Shown here: piece by piece, positions 49,465 to 61,700 of the stretch
Numbering within the stretch: the first letter of the stretch is position 1
Layout: each line of letters begins with the position of its first letter
Origin: Cliona cf. orientalis
Taxonomy: Eukaryota; Porifera; Demospongiae; Clionaida; Clionaidae
Direction: 5' to 3'
DNA length: 64,000 bases
Assembly: GCA_963930775.1 (NCBI GenBank)
Contig: OZ005698.1
Span: 9,475,406-9,539,405, forward strand
The notes under the pieces: generated by a model
The model's input: the letters and a program-made list of their open reading frames with translations, nothing else
Database searches by the model: none
What the model was told of the DNA's origin: nothing
Position numbers and translations under genes: made by a program

Positions 49465-50926
49465 ATGAGCGGACACGTCGGTGATTTGAGTGCCACGCAG
49501 GAAGAGGCGCTGCGCCAGTTCAGAGCGGCTGTGGCCGAGATCCCCAACAAACCAGAGGAGGATGACTACTACTATCTCAGGTGGCTCAGGGCCAGGAAAT
49601 TCAACGTCAAAAAAGCTGAAGAAATGTTCAGAAAAGTATGTGCAGAATTAATTATCACACTCAGTTACTATTATTTACTAAAAATTAATGATTCCGAGCT
49701 ATGGAATTATTTACCGGTGCTTCTCTCTGGATTTAGCACATGGAGTTTCGAGAAAAGTATGGTTTGGACACAATATTGACGGATTATGAACCACCTGAAG
49801 TTATAAAGAAGTATTTACCGGGAGGATTCTTCGGAGAAGATCGAGAGGGCCATCCAGTCTGGTACGATGTATCGGGAAATATTGACGCCAGAGGTGAAGA
49901 TTGTGTGTGTGAGCATGCCCGCATATATTATTATAATACGTAGTAGTATGGATTATTATGAAAACTTCCTTACTTTGTGGGTGTTTGGAGAGTGGGAACT
50001 GTCATGATAACTGCTTGCTGCCATAAACAATTTCAAAAGTACTAATCAGTTCTAATCGTGAACAATGCTTTGACAAACCGCAGGTGTGCATCGATCCATT
50101 CAGCTGGATGATTTGCTGAAGAACAAGGGCTACCGATTGGAGCAGTGTCATCAATTACTCAGAGAACAATCCAAAAAAGTACCTATCCTTAAGTTTAGCT
50201 ACCCAGCTGTGTAGCCAAATGACATTGTCAATATTTAATTTAGCCTATAGTATGGTTCCTAAACTGTATCCTTTTTCTTTCCGCTGCAGCATGGGCGGAG
50301 AATTGAAACAGAGACGGTTATTTTGGACTTTGAAAACTTGAGCATTCAGCGGCACTACCACTGGCCAGCTATAGACATGCTGAAAGCTGTGAGTGATAAA
50401 AATTCATCACACTTAAAGTGTAGCCAAGTCCACAGTTTACTAGACCAACTATCAACCATGTAGTGCTTCATACTGAAACAATTTTCATTGCATAAATAGT
50501 TTTTTTTAGGAGTACGAGCAACATAGAGGGTACATTATTTTATTCTTGCATGGATGAAGCTGTTTTGCACAGACTCACTGGCTACAAGGCTATAGTGCAG
50601 TCATGCAACTGAATCTCACTAGTTTTATGTTTACTCTGCTGTGCTATGATAACAATAACCAGGTACTAGCAGCCGGAGAGGCGAACGGACCAGAACTCAC
50701 TCACGCCGTATTTATCATCAAAGGTAAGATTAGATTACCTAACTACCGTACCCATCAGATGCACCACTGCACGACTTGGCATACAATTTCACTCCATAAT
50801 ATTATTATTATTATAGCTCCGTCTGTTTTTCCAATGGGCTTCAACCTCATCAAGCACTTGTTAGATGAAACAACGAGAAAGAAGATACACGTTCTGGGAA
50901 GTAAGTAGACTGACTGTCAATGGCTT

Positions 50927-50963
<37 letters not shown>

Positions 50964-51204
50964 TGGATGTGGGGTTAATGTGGTGTGCATACTTCCTTGA
51001 GATGACACAGGGAAGAATGGGCAATCTATACAAGCGTTAAATAGCTGTTTATTCTGACTGGCTATTGTATTACCGTTCCACTTAATCTGTTCCCATAGGC
51101 AATTGGAAGGAAGAGCTTCAGAAGTACATCAGTCCAGACCAGCTGCCACAGGCTTATGGTGGAACAAGATGCGAACCAGACCCTTACTGCACAGATTATG
51201 TAAA

Positions 51205-51242
<38 letters not shown>

Positions 51243-52658
51243 CACTCATTGATTCCTCAATGCCATTACAAATCTTTCTATGCAGATCAACCAGGGTGGA
51301 GATATACCAGAGAAGTACTATATGACTAATTTGACATCCACAGACCGAGAATCGATGGAGAGAGTTGTGATTGGTCGATGCTCGACCCACAAGGTCACGC
51401 TGGAGGTTGACAAGTGCGGCAGCATCATCCAATGGGAGTTCATGTCATCTCAGCATGACATCGCTTTTGGTATCTTCCAGCAAGCGGAGAAACAAAATGG
51501 AAAGAAGAACAAAAATGAACTGGTAGGCTATATATTATATCACACATCATCCCCAGGCTACCTAGCAACAATTTTCATATTATTAAATTTTTTACCACAT
51601 AATGTTTATTTTTACTTTGGGTATACTAGAGTAGTTTGATGTGATTACTAAGGTGTCGTGTTTTCACTGTCATAGATTGCTATGCAGCGTAAACAATGTC
51701 ATGTTGTTCCCGAGACAGGATCTCATGTTTGTGAAACCATTGGCACATGTAAGTCCTCTATTATTATAATTACCCCGCGCGCATGCGCAAGGGGTAATGT
51801 GATCGGTTTTGTCTGTCGTCTGTCGTCTGTCGTCTGTCGTCTGTCGTCTGTCGTTAGCACAAAAATCGCCAGATCTGGAGATCTAGGCATCTGAGCGAAT
51901 CGTAAATACAACTTACCCGTCGATATCGTCGAAAAACTGGCTTCATTGTGCTTCGAATCGTTTGGCAAGGTCCATGAGCGTCGCAAATACTGCATTTTGT
52001 TGGCCACGCCTATTAACACTACCCACCATATGCTTTCTGCTCATGCGCATAACCTGGCACAATATTATGTAGGTAAAGGTCGGCAACAGCCTACAGGTAC
52101 TATATAGGTGGGATGCATAGCTAGAGAGTTCGAGATCGACGCTGCAGCGCGCGGGGTATGTGCTCTATAGAGCTCTAGTTCAATATCTTCTTTGGAACTG
52201 CAACGGTTCCCTTCTATGTAGGAGGTAGCTTCCTTTGAGCCTCTGTGATTTGTTACTCCACTACCTGAAACTTGGATACCTTATACTTGTACTATAATAA
52301 CATTATAATTATTATACCTTGGCCTAATTATTATTGATCCTTCTCAAATTCCACAGATATCCTAAAATTTGATAATACGTACAGCTGGTCACGTCCCAAG
52401 GAGCTCTATTACTCCGTAAAACTGTTACCTCCCGGAACAGTGATAGCTGAACAATCTAAACTGGTAGTATCAGGAAGCCAATCCGCACACAATCCCTCCC
52501 CCTCCCCCTCCCCCTCCCCCTGCTCGAGCCGCTCTAGCCCATCTCATGACTGCACTGATACGGTTGAGAATGATGATGCAGGTGCTTGCAGTGATACTGT
52601 GGAGAACGGTGTAGAGTCAGACTTAGTGTCAGATCAAACTATGACTGTATCATCTTAG
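49465..52658 (+). CDS. SEC14-like CRAL-TRIO/GOLD protein, paralogue 3
   Basis: Exon 1 (49465-49635) encodes [19 protein letters not shown] through [15 protein letters not shown]. It is almost identical in nucleotides to exon 1 of paralogue 4. Then [36 protein letters not shown] and [11 protein letters not shown]. The CRAL-TRIO core is split over three exons ([54 protein letters not shown]). The NWKEELQKY exon lies at ~51100-51198. [53 protein letters not shown]. The tail holds a (SP)n run. Its ninth intron carries a transposon-like insertion at 51771-52158. Confidence 0.9.
51771..52158. mobile_element. 388-bp non-autonomous element with 12-bp TIRs and heptamer repeats
   Basis: Termini TACCCCGCGCGC and GCGCGCGGGGTA are exact inverted repeats. 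Near the left end a heptamer (GTCTGTC / TGTCGTC register) is repeated about six times. No ORF of substance. Inserted in the last intron of SEC14-like paralogue 3. Flanks give at most a TA duplication. Confidence 0.65.
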
Positions 52659-52728
52659 TATTTGTTATTTTTATCAACCACAACTTTCACTGTATTTATT
52701 GAAGCTTTACATGGTGTCGCTTTCCTTT

Positions 52729-52740
52729 TGCGCATGCGCA
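52729..52740. promoter_or_regulatory. TGCGCATGCGCA palindrome (NRF1-like) upstream of SEC14-like 4
   Basis: Perfect 12-bp palindrome 129 bp before the ATG, in the 210-bp spacer after the stop of paralogue 3. Confidence 0.5.
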
Positions 52741-52868
52741 ATATTGGAGGGCGTGACAGCTGTAGATGGGTGACCCGCCCCCAAGCTGCGTCAGGTAAAT
52801 AAACTGATTTGCTCAATCTTAGCACAGAAGTTTGGGATCCCTAAGAGCAGCTGAGCTGCAGTTTAACG

Positions 52869-53994
52869 ATGAGCGGACACGTCGGTGATTTGAGTGCGAC
52901 GCAGGAGGAGGCGCTGCGCCAGTTCAGAGCGGCTGTGGCCGAGATCCCCAACAAACCAGAGGAGGATGACTACTACTATCTCAGGTGGCTCAGGGCCAGG
53001 AAATTCAACGTCAAAAAAGCTGAAGAAATGTTCAGAAAAGTAAATCCAAATGCCAAGTATCATCTTAGTACAATCAAACAAAAAATCCTAGACCTGTGAA
53101 TAGGTATCTGCACGCATTGAATTTGAGCATCTCCTTGTACATGCACACACATACTCTATCCTAGCACATGGAGTTTCGTAAGAAGTACGGTGCAGACACC
53201 ATTCTGCAGGACTACACTCCTCCTGAGGTGATGAAGAAGTACTTCCCGGGAGGTTTCTTCGGTGAAGACAGAGAGGGCCGACCCGTATGGTACGACAACT
53301 TTGGAAATGTCGATCCCAGAGGTACAGTGCCATTTTTCATAATAATAGTAATAATTACTACATCATAGATATTAATAGACTACGTTCGCTTGTATGCACA
53401 TCTATTGACTGTGGCAACCCCACATTAAGAATGATCTTACATGTATGCTCCATAGTGCCTATAGATCACATGACATTTGTGTATGTATGTGGGGGTGACT
53501 GTGAGTATGTATGTGTGCATGTAGTTATGAATAGCATAAATTTCTGTTTGATAAATGCTATAGAAATCAGTGATTGCTATCTTGATGCTATATCCTCTGC
53601 TCAGTTTATCCCAGGATCAAGGCCTTTGTTTAGAGTGCTACTATAGAAAGAATATTCCCCCTCCTCCCTCTCTCTCTTCCTCCCTCTCTACCCCAAACCT
53701 GAAACCCAAGATGTGTACAGTGCTTCATACCTGGAAGTCCCTACACTCTCAATCATAGTGCAGTGGTTGATGCAATACCACTGCTATACTGCAGAAGCTA
53801 GACACATCATTGCAGTCTCTTCCTCTTTCATATAAAAATATTGTTATGATCGTTCAGACTTAGCCTAATATTGTAATAATTGTTATTACCACTGTTCAGG
53901 AATGCACCGCTCAGCCACCAGGGAGCAGGTGATGAAACACAAATGCCATGATGTGGAGCTGGCGTTTAAGAAACTGCGGGACCAATCTGCAAAG

Positions 53995-54055
<61 letters not shown>

Positions 54056-56075
54056 ATCCAACCATTCTATGAGCACATTATTAAAATTAATTTTGTCGAC
54101 TTTGTTTTCAGCATGGCCGGCGCATCGAGACGATGTGCTGTGTTATTGACTTTGAGAACCTGAGCATCCAGAGACACTACTACTGGCCGGGCATAGAGGC
54201 CCTCAAGGACGTGAGTTGGCCTGCAGGGCTCAAGGATCATATACCTTGAAGATGATTACATGTATTTGTCTTGACACTAGATATTGACTATGGTGGAAGA
54301 TAATGCTCCAGAGATTTCCTTTGGTATATTCATGATCAAAGGTGAGGGAGAGAGAGAGGGAGAGGGAGGGGGGAGGAGGAAGAGAGTGTGTGTGTTCCTC
54401 TATTGTTCTGTTTTCCTGTTACCATCATTCCATGTATGATCAGAAACACATAATTATCACTACACCGCACACACTGACTGACCCAGCTCCTGCCATACTT
54501 CCAATGGGCTACAATCTAGTCAAACACGTACTCGACGAGAAAACAAGAAAAAAGATCCACTTTCTTGGCAGTGAGTTACATAAACTAGAACTGAAGCTGA
54601 GTTGGTAGTGTACATGGCCATGTGCTAATGTAGTCAGTGGAGTTGGTCGTGTCATATGAACGCCTGCTGTAGGCCCTATGTATACAAACCTTTAAATATG
54701 TTTATTCTGATAATAATAATATCTTTTCGTTCCGGTAATTATTCTATTCCCATAGGCAATTGGAAGGAAGAGCTTCAGAAGTACATCAGTCCAGACCAGC
54801 TGCCACAGGCTTATGGTGGAACAAGATGCGAACCAGACCCTTACTGCACAAATTTTGTGAGTTCTTAGTTGCCATGTTATTTGCTAAGTACTATAGTGTA
54901 GCACTTTAGTGCTGGGTGAATATGTGCCAGTGGGACGTGCTAAGTAAAGTGTGAAGTAACGCTATTGTGGATGCTAAATGAACCAAAAATAACTTCAAGT
55001 AGCTTTGAAACGTTTCCAAAAATAGTTTTTCACAACAATTCTGACTTTCATGGCTTCAATTCTTCGATATACAGTATAGTCTTAAAGGTACTGAGGGTGT
55101 TCTCAGTGACTAATTCACTCTCTCTCTCTCTCTCTCTCTCACTCTCTCTCTCTCTCTCTCTCTCACTCTCTCTCTCCTCCTTTTCTATGTTTTCTTGTGC
55201 AGATCAACCATGGTGGGGATATCCCCGAGAAGTACTATCTAACGAACCTGACGGGGACCACCAGAGAGGAGATGGAGAGAGTGGTAATCGGACGAGGCTC
55301 TGCCCATAAGATCACGCTGGAGGTCGACAAGAGTGGTAGCGTCATCCAATGGGAATTCGTGACTTCGGAGTACGACATCGCCTTCGGCATCTACCACCAG
55401 GTCAAGGAGGAGAAGGGAAAGAAGATAAAAAATGAACTGGTAAAGTGGCTTGGAAATTAAGCAAATTTAGAATCTGACCTTTATGAAGTTACACTCCTCT
55501 CTCTCTCTCTAGATTGCCTCTCAGCGGAAACAAAGTCACATTGTACCAGAGACAGGTTTCCATGTCTGTGAAACGAGTGGAACATGTAAGTGCATGTCAA
55601 TCATGATTGTGACAGTTTGGGGAGGGAGGGAGGGAGGGAGGGGGGAGCCGGGGGGCAATAGTAATATCTTGGAATTTGGAAGAAATGGAGAGAAGTACAT
55701 ACTCAAGTAGATATCACAAAAGAAAAGTGCACCTAGATCCAGATGGTCATACACCACATGTTATTTTTTTTTGTTGCAGATATTCTCAAATTTGACAACT
55801 CGTACAGCTGGGCTCGCTCCAAGGAGGTCTTCTACACAGTGAAGCTACTGCTGCCAGGAGAAAAGCCACACCTTCACGTACCCCCGGGGGAAATGGAGAT
55901 GGCAGCTGAATCAGGGGGAGGCCACACCCCTAACTCCTCTCCTGGCTCAACTCGCTCCAGTGAATTTTACGACTGCGACATAAACGAAACTGAACTACAA
56001 GTTAACGAAACGGACAAGGCACAGGTGGACAATGGTGATGAATCAGAAGGAGCTTGCGGTACTTCTTCCACTTAA
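52869..56075 (+). CDS. SEC14-like CRAL-TRIO/GOLD protein, paralogue 4
   Basis: Tandem duplicate of paralogue 3 with the same exon breaks, including the three-exon CRAL-TRIO core ([54 protein letters not shown]). Exon 1 is near-identical to that of paralogue 3, then [20 protein letters not shown] and [16 protein letters not shown]. The NWKEELQKY exon (~54757-54857) is shared almost exactly with all paralogues. [56 protein letters not shown]. Acidic C-terminal tail ends CGTSST. Introns carry long (GA)n and (CT)n tracts (53997-54053, 55119-55173). Confidence 0.9.
53997..54053. repeat. (GA)n microsatellite at a splice donor
   Basis: Starts inside the donor context GCAAAG|GTAGAGAGAGA of SEC14-like 4 exon 3 and runs for over 50 bp. 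Confidence 0.9.
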
Positions 56076-56517
56076 AATTAAATGATTCTCTTATTAGTTG
56101 TGTGTTAGTGTGTGCATGGTTCCAAAATCTTCCAAAGATAACATCTGATCTGTTGCATAAATTGCACCTTGCTTGGGTATATAACAAATGTGCGCGATAT
56201 GGTAAAGGGTCAATAACCACAACTTCAATTTAATTATTATCATGGAATGGAATTAATTTTATGCACAAAACATTCACAAAGAGCACATTAATACAATAAT
56301 TATTTTGCTTGACATAATGGAACGAAATGATACAAAACATGACATCGTCTTCAAAGAGTAATTATTAATAATGACAAGTCACATTGCTAAAAATAGTTTC
56401 AGATAGTGGAGTTAATAATCCTTTTATTAAACATAGAATAATTATTACAATAATTAGTGATACACATCAAAGTAACTAGTATGTCTCTCTCTCTCCACCT
56501 CTCACTTGCTAGTCCAT
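56076..56517. other. Convergent 3' spacer, SEC14-like 4 / kinase gene
   Basis: 442 bp, strongly AT-rich, between two stop codons on opposite strands. Contains only presumed polyadenylation sequence. Confidence 0.6.
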
Positions 56518-58726
56518 CTACACAAACCCTGTTCCTTTCTTTCCCTCCTTCTTGTGATGGTGGAACAGGTTCCCAAACCCCTTGCCCCCGCGGGACTCTC
56601 GAGCCTCGCTGGATGATCCCGTCCTGGCCTTGCTGGACTGAGGGGGTGTGTTGGAAGGGGGAGGGGGGCGGGCGGGGGCCATCGATGTGTGGGTTGCAGA
56701 GAATTTCAACGTTGTAGGCTTAGCTCTGACTCGATAGAAGGACCCGGTTGACTCCTGTAACTCTGCAGCGAGCTCCTTGTGGTCCTGTGAGGGAGAACGT
56801 GAACAGAGAGAAGAGAAACAATAATAACCATGATTAGATTCAACAGATTCCACCCCCCCCCCTTCCAATATTTCTTACCTCGAAGTTCAGCTTTCTTGGC
56901 TTCTCTATGAGTTCACCAAGGAAGAGGTCGGGCCTGGAAGGAGAAATCAATCACGAAATAAAAATATGCAAGATAAAATAAGTACAATACTGTCAGAAAT
57001 TCTGAATTTGTTTTATGTTCGCTTCAGGAGGATTAATAATAATTTTCAATAAGGCTCTCGGATGATTTAAATTTTTTTTTTCTGAGGCAACATTTGTTAA
57101 ATTTTGAGCTTACACTCTTCCCGGTCTGATGCCAAAAGCACTGTGGCTGCTGTCATCCATGAATATGTACGGCCTTGGCTTTTCTAAATGGAGCACAGCA
57201 GGAGACAGAGCACCACTCTTCAGCATACGCACGGGATGGAACAGGACGATGTCATCCTTTTCATACCTGCAGTGATAATCACACTGGTCAACATTGCAGT
57301 ATGGAAGGAGTTAAATTTAAACAGGGAGCTGGAGTAGTATAATATTATTATAGTAGGAGAGGGATTAAATTTTTAACAGTATGGTGGGGTCAAAAAGGTC
57401 AACCAAGGTGTCACATGACTACTCACTCTGCTGGTCTTCCCATCTTGATAAGGGCGTGGTCGCTGGAGATAGTGATCGTTCCTTTGGCGGACTTCATCAC
57501 AAGCGTTTCTAGAGCCGACACGTTCGTCTGGAGCAGCTCCGAAAGCTTCTTAGCCTGGGGAAGGAGAGCCTGAAGGTCCCCACCCCCACCGACGGATGGA
57601 GTGGGCGGGGCCAGCGCCTTGTCCTGCATGGATATGATGGAGTAGCCCATGAGGTCAGGGTACAGCGTTCCGGTCGGTCCTGGAGAAGAGGCGGTGGGAG
57701 TGGACGCCTCCTTCACCTGAGCATGTTGAGGGAGTTCAGCCGTAGCTCCACCCACACCAGGCCTTTGGGGGGAGAAAAGCAAAACAGTGACATTTTTGAA
57801 ACACTTGTAAAGCAATTCTAAAGGGTAAACTCAAGTTATTTAACTATTATAAATCAAAACTGAAGCAGAAATGAGCATGGCTGAGTCAACTACTGACTTA
57901 CAGTTTGTCAGCTGTCTGGCAGAACTGGTTGAGTTTCTCTGTGAGCTCAAGGAGCACCCTTTGGTCAGGAGGAGCCATGCTGAGTCAGCAAAAAGAACAA
58001 AAAATATATATAGTGACCTCACTGTGTGCATAACAAGTGGGAAATATTGTTTAATTAGTTCAGGGGCATACCTGAGTCCCTCGAGAGCTGCACTGGGGCT
58101 GAGTCGTCCATTGCTGCTAGCTCCCGCAGCTGCCCCGGCCACGATGGTCCTCTCCATCTCATCCCCTCCTCCGCTGCTACTGTTACGATGACGGGAGGCC
58201 AGCTGCACACACACACACACATGGGGGGGGGGGGGGGGTAGACTGAAGTTGGCATTTTTACTTTCGTTGTTTGGAATACATATCCCCAAACCACTATACA
58301 TTTCCTAGAATTAATTATTGGTGAATCCCCTCTACATGTATGTACATGTAGATCCCTCCCCAGGAGAGGGGCAATATTAAAACACTTCGGACAATGCTAT
58401 GTCCATGTATGTAACTATGTTGCTGCAGATTTCTTACCTGTCCCTTGAGAGTGCTGAGCTCTGCATTCAACCTCTCCACTTCTTGGTTCCTGTAGTTGAG
58501 TTTGTTGGAAAGATCTTCTTTCTCTCTCTTCAGCGACTCCATCTCAGGCGGCTGGGCACTGCTGTAGTACGCGTTGGAAGGAGGGGGAGGTTGGGGCCAT
58601 CCCATTGGGGGGGATACGATGACGGGGGGACCACCCCCACTGCCGGGGGTACCTGCGGCGGCCCCTGTGGGGGTGCCCCTCTGCTGACGAGCATCATTTA
58701 CAACATTACTCTGTGTGCAGGGAAGA

Positions 58727-58769
<43 letters not shown>

Positions 58770-61700
58770 GAAGAGGGAATGTGAGATACTGATAAAAGGC
58801 TACAAAGCCACTTACTGAAGACAGTGATTTCAGTACCAAACTTCTCTCTTGTGCTATCTGTGTGAGGAGATGGTCGAGCTGCCCGCAGTGTTTCTGAAGT
58901 AAGACCAGCTTCTGGCCCATCCCCCAAACGCTGTTCAGATGATCGAAAAGTGGGCGGAGTTGTTCTCTGACCTTTCCCGTGACCTCGTTGATCTGCTTTT
59001 CGCAGTCTTCTCTGATCCGATCACCAATTCTGATAATCTGATCTCTCTAAAGGAGGATGTGAAAAGGTGTATATTCTAAATAATGCACATCTGTATTGAA
59101 TTTAGTTGCGTACTGTGTGATGTGACAGTTTCTTTGCGTCGTCGGCAAGAGCAGCACTCTTCTTGTCCAAGTCCTCGACCTTGAGGGTGATGGAGACGCT
59201 CGGGGCAGGGGTGGAGCCAAAGCTGCCTCCCTCGGCTACCAGGCGACCAATCTAGAGATGCAAAAATTAAAATGACTACCTGTCACATCAATTGGTACCA
59301 TACAATCCTCTATGCCTGCTCAGGCAAACCTAAATCCCTGCAGAAGACAGCCACACCCTGCCCCCCCCCCCACCACCAAACAAAAACCTTTCACGTAACG
59401 ACACACAATATTATAAAACTGTCTAGCTCACTATAATAATCAGCTGACCTGGTCCCTATGCATGACAACGGTCTCCAGCAGGACCTGGAGCTGACTCCTC
59501 TGGGTGCTGTTCGAGAGGGAATTGAGGTCTTCCTGCAGCCACTGACTGGCGAGGGCGGCCTTGGCAATTGCTTGGTTGCCCTGCTCTGTGAATTGACGAC
59601 CGACGTTGGACGTGAACCGGGATATCTCTCGAGAACAGAAGAGGCTGAACTCGTCGAGACCCTCCAGCTGTCTCCTCTGCTGGGACTGCATCAGCTTGAT
59701 CATTCCAACCACCTCGTCTGAAAACTTGTGCTGTGTACGAGAAGAAGAAATAAAGTGATATGTACATGTACGTTAGTGAAAGAGCGAGAGAGAAAGTGTG
59801 CGTGTGGAGTGTGTGAGTCTCAAGGCACAGGTGAATAATTCTATGAATATTGTACCAAAAATAATGTGACTATGAGAGTTACTCGGTGTGCGTGGACAAC
59901 TGATTACACATGTGTGTGAATGTGGGAGTTCTCAAGTAGCCCAAACCAAACACACCACTTAGTAATATCAAGAGTGTAACACAAACAAACCTGAGAATTA
60001 TACAAACACACTACCATACTCACCTCAAAAATCAATTGGACGAATTGGTTTGTGTCATTCAACTCATTCTCTGCAGAAAATCACAAGTACATGTAATTAC
60101 ATACACCCATGGTGGGGAGGGGGGAGGCTTAAGACTCACTGAGTGGTGCTATGCAGCTGAAGTCGGACATGACCTTATCGGGGCTGAGCTGCGTGATTGG
60201 GAGGAGGTAGAGGAGGGCGTGGCCCTCGGCTCCGCCCGCGTCGTCTAGTAGCTCCTTGAACTGCTGTGGGGTGAGTGTGTTGTGGCCGGCGATGTAGAAA
60301 CGGTTCTTGGTCGAGAACAGCACCACAAATTTCGACGGGAGATGGTACTCTGTGCTAGCAGCACTCACTATGTCCTCAACACTGCATGGAGGGAGGGAGA
60401 GAGAGAGAGAGAGAGAAAAAAATTTTATCAAAAACGGAAAAATCTTGGTAGAATGGACCAAGTGATATCTCAAATACAGTGGAATCTGCCTATAGTGGGT
60501 CACTGTATAAGGTAGCCACATGCTGCATACTACATGCACTTAGTCACTCGTTCAAAAAGAGACTATTTTTCTGCTGAATGGCCGACTCACGTTAGGTTGG
60601 AATCGTTGATGATCTTGTGGGAAGTCCCATGAAGAAGGTTCACGATCTCGATCTTAGATGTGATGATGTCATCCACTGTGTCGAAAAACTGCGGGAATGT
60701 CATTCTCTCAGTCGGGTCCAACTTTAGCATCTCCTTCAGAAGTTCATTCATTTTGAATCGAAACGGCCTGTGGAGAGAAAGTACTACGATCAAATCTCAC
60801 GCGTGGGTGCCTGCACTACTAAACTTACTCTGAAAATCTGTCGTAGACTGAGCGGGGCAGCTCTGTGATGTAGTTGATCTTCCTGGAGTGAGGCACCCTC
60901 TCGAACGCTATGGCGTCACCCTTGTGCTTTAGGATGCGGGGAATGTCTTGCAGTTGCTGGATTTAGGAATAACAAATGTAACGAGATTAATCACCACACA
61001 GAGCCACAGGATATCTCCCCCCCTAGATATTCAAAACTGATTAACTTACAGCGTAGAATCCGCATTGGCCAACCATCACTTTATAGAGTAGTGCTCCAAT
61101 CGACCATATGTCCACCTTGTCATCGTAGTGCTGTATTTGGAGAGATTAAAGAGGAGACAAATTGATATTGCAACTAAATATTTGAAGGTTTCCCAGTTCC
61201 CACAATCACATGAGGTAGCTAATGCATATTTATAATCATTTGTGTGTAATTTGCTGTTTGTGGCTCACCTTTCCAGGATGGAAGACACAGCTAAGAGCTT
61301 CTGGAGCCTTTAAGGGAAAGAGAGAGTGGGAAAGTGAGAGAGAGAGGGGGGGAGGTAGAGAGAGAGAGAGGTCAAATGAAGTACAGTAAATCTGATGCAT
61401 GTGTAGTAAAATTATTATAAAAATACATAGTAGTAGATGTATACATAGAGCTGTTACTGAGTGCAGGCAGTAGAGAAGCCATTGTCAAGGCCACAATGCT
61501 TAAGTATATTTAGAATGACTATATTAGCAATCAGCTGCCAGTAAAAAGGTGAGCACATGTCAGCAGGCTGAGGGGTCCCACCCTGCCTAATTAGATTCAT
61601 TATCATTCGAAATTTCAACATTCACGATCATAGATCTCAACACCCCCCCCCTCCCAGGCCCATTCAAAGCACTTCAATGACACATAAAAAATCAGCATCA

